Source of the DNA: an uncultured Oligoflexia bacterium | GTDB taxonomy: Bacteria; Bdellovibrionota; Bacteriovoracia; Bacteriovoracales; Bacteriovoracaceae | DNA: 6,111 nt | NCBI GenBank assembly: GCA_950060715.1 | Contig: CATLVA010000105.1 | Location: 1-6,111, forward strand | Direction: 5' to 3' | Part shown: in pieces, positions 5,318 through 6,111 of the stretch | Layout: each line of letters begins with the position of its first letter | How positions within the stretch are numbered: position 1 is the first letter of the stretch | Notes under the pieces: model-generated | The model's input: the letters and a program-made list of their open reading frames with translations, nothing else | Database searches by the model: none | What the model was told of the DNA's origin: nothing | Position numbers and translations under genes: made by a program

Positions 5318-5344
5318 AGGAAATTTGGTGCTCGGGGCGGGACT
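5318..5344. repeat. Direct repeat copy 2: 3' end of the intact tRNA-Leu
   Basis: This is the matching copy of 5232-5258. Bases 5326-5344 belong to the intact tRNA gene and 5318-5325 to its downstream flank. The two copies are offset by 86 bp, leaving 59 bp between them. Confidence 0.75.
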
Positions 5345-5413
5345 TGAACCCGCACAGCTAAATTAGCCGAGGGATTTTAAATCCCTTGTGTCTACCAATT
5401 CCACCACCCGAGC
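5326..5413 (-). tRNA. tRNA-Leu (anticodon UAA), CCA encoded
   Basis: On the minus strand the acceptor GCTCGGG pairs fully with CCCGAGC, followed by discriminator A and CCA (5328-5326). The D arm has GTG/CAC with the loop GAATTGGTAGA. The anticodon stem AGGGA/TCCCT encloses TTTAAAA, so the anticodon is UAA (plus-strand positions 5377-5379). A long variable arm (CGGCTAATTTAGCTG) marks a class II tRNA, and the T arm GCGGG/CCCGC encloses TTCAAGT. All parts are intact, so the gene should be functional and read UUA (and UUG) leucine codons. A partial copy of its 3' end lies downstream at 5232-5258. Confidence 0.97.
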
Positions 5414-5428
5414 CTAAACGAGGTTGAT

Positions 5429-5457
5429 AGAATGAATGAAATGATAAGGATAGTCAA
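5429..5457 (-). promoter_or_regulatory. Candidate promoter of tRNA-Leu
   Basis: On the minus strand, TTGACT (5457-5452) is a good -35 box. With 17 bp spacing the -10 would be CATTCT (5434-5429), a poor match. Transcription would begin about nine bases before the tRNA. The sequence overlaps the leader of the divergent lipoprotein gene. Confidence 0.3.
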
Positions 5458-5462
5458 TAAAA

Positions 5463-6111
5463 ATGAGTAAGATTTCAAAACTAATTCTCAGTATTTTATT
5501 TCTCAGCGCATGCTCTAGTGTGGAAAGCATTAAAGAGTCAGTTGATGATCTTGTGCCTCTAGATCTTTCTGAAAAAGAGAAAGCGGTATTCGGGAATAAG
5601 GATTATGCGGACGCCTTGGTGTCCAAAGTCGTACCTAAATGGTTTGAGGTGGATGACCGGTTCAAATTGACTTCTAGTATGGGGGAGAAACCGGCTCATT
5701 TGTTTTATGATGTTCAGCCAGATTTAAATGCAGAAAATTATAAATTAAATTTTGTAATCACCACACCTGAAGGGAGCGACAAGTTATACAATATTGATAT
5801 GCTCTCTGGTCAGCATTATGTTGATAAAATACTTTGCGAGCAAAAAGATATTTTTGGAAAATGGGATGATTCGATTTATAAACCGCCTTTTACTTCTGGC
5901 ATTGTTCCCCGGATGCTAGATCAATTGGGTACTCCTCAAAAAATCATTGTGTTTGGCGATGGTGAATATTTCTCCAAGCATTATCAGGATAACTTTTTTG
6001 ATGCTCGAGTAATTGGTGGTTATATTGAAAAAGTCTGTCAGATAGGCACATGTCCAAAGCTCACTGATTATAATTCTAGGATCGTCGTTGTCGCAGTTCA
6101 AAGTGGTAGTG
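5463..6111 (+). CDS. Lipoprotein of unknown function (3' end outside the window)
   Basis: The frame is open from ATG 5463 to the window end (216 complete codons). The N-terminus has a short basic region (Lys3, Lys6), a hydrophobic core (7-14) and the lipobox LSAC (14-17). It should be cleaved by signal peptidase II and lipidated at Cys17; Ser at position +2 suggests outer-membrane rather than inner-membrane retention. The rest (about 18-216) is a globular, mixed-charge region with three more cysteines (125, 192, 197), the last two in a VCQIGTC loop that may form a disulfide. I recognise no domain. AAGGA (5446-5450) is 12 nt from the ATG, a longer gap than usual, but no other start lies near the lipobox. 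It is divergent from tRNA-Leu, with only 49 bp between them. The lipoprotein call is strong; function unknown. Confidence 0.83.
   Translation, partial: MSKISKLILSILFLSACSSVESIKESVDDLVPLDLSEKEKAVFGNKDYADALVSKVVPKWFEVDDRFKLTSSMGEKPAHLFYDVQPDLNAENYKLNFVITTPEGSDKLYNIDMLSGQHYVDKILCEQKDIFGKWDDSIYKPPFTSGIVPRMLDQLGTPQKIIVFGDGEYFSKHYQDNFFDARVIGGYIEKVCQIGTCPKLTDYNSRIVVVAVQSGS

Noticed and set aside
5232..5325. A second complete tRNA gene
   Set aside because: The minus strand here has no 5' acceptor strand matching CCCGAGC, and no D or anticodon arm; only the 3' end is repeated.
5916..6101. A 61-residue minus-strand reading frame
   Set aside because: It lies wholly inside the lipoprotein frame on the other strand, has no ribosome site I can see and no recognisable motif.

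Overview
The window is AT-rich, gene-dense Gram-negative DNA. It carries lipopolysaccharide-type sugar transferases, an OmpA-like periplasmic protein, a lipoprotein with a typical lipobox and a tRNA gene with an encoded CCA end. The base composition and protein style remind me of predatory or free-living Bdellovibrionota (Bacteriovorax/Bdellovibrio relatives). That placement is an impression; nothing in the window proves it.

Layout: 3-134 is the 3' end of an unidentified plus-strand gene. 271-609 encodes a small exported four-cysteine protein whose ribosome binding site lies inside a predicted hairpin. 726-3363 is a compact plus-strand cluster of four genes, each overlapping the next: an FHA-domain protein with a C-terminal zinc ribbon, a MotA/TolQ/ExbB-type four-helix membrane protein, a MotB/OmpA-type partner with a single TM helix, coiled coil and OmpA-like domain, and an ALKBH2/3-like Fe(II)/2-oxoglutarate dealkylase. 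On the minus strand, 5136-3344 is a two-gene operon (family 2 and family 9 glycosyltransferases with a 4-bp overlap) for LPS core or a similar surface glycan. Its 3' end runs 20 bp into the dealkylase gene. The last part holds tRNA-Leu(UAA) on the minus strand (5326-5413) and the start of a lipoprotein gene (5463 to the window end) on the plus strand.

The membrane pair in the four-gene cluster has the parts of an ion-driven stator: a MotA-like channel subunit and a partner with the conserved TM aspartate and a wall-binding-type domain. The FHA/zinc-ribbon protein would be a natural cytoplasmic signalling input. The dealkylase is an unexpected fourth member. The whole resembles the ZorA/ZorB core of Zorya defence in principle, but lacks the long ZorA tail and ZorC/D/E. 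A new motor-coupled envelope or nucleic-acid protection system is a hypothesis, not a conclusion.

Non-coding signals of note are a perfect 9-bp inverted repeat (with a third copy of the half-site) over the promoter of the glycosyltransferase operon, and a duplicated 3' end of tRNA-Leu 59 bp beyond the intact gene, which looks like an attachment-site scar or a decayed tandem tRNA.
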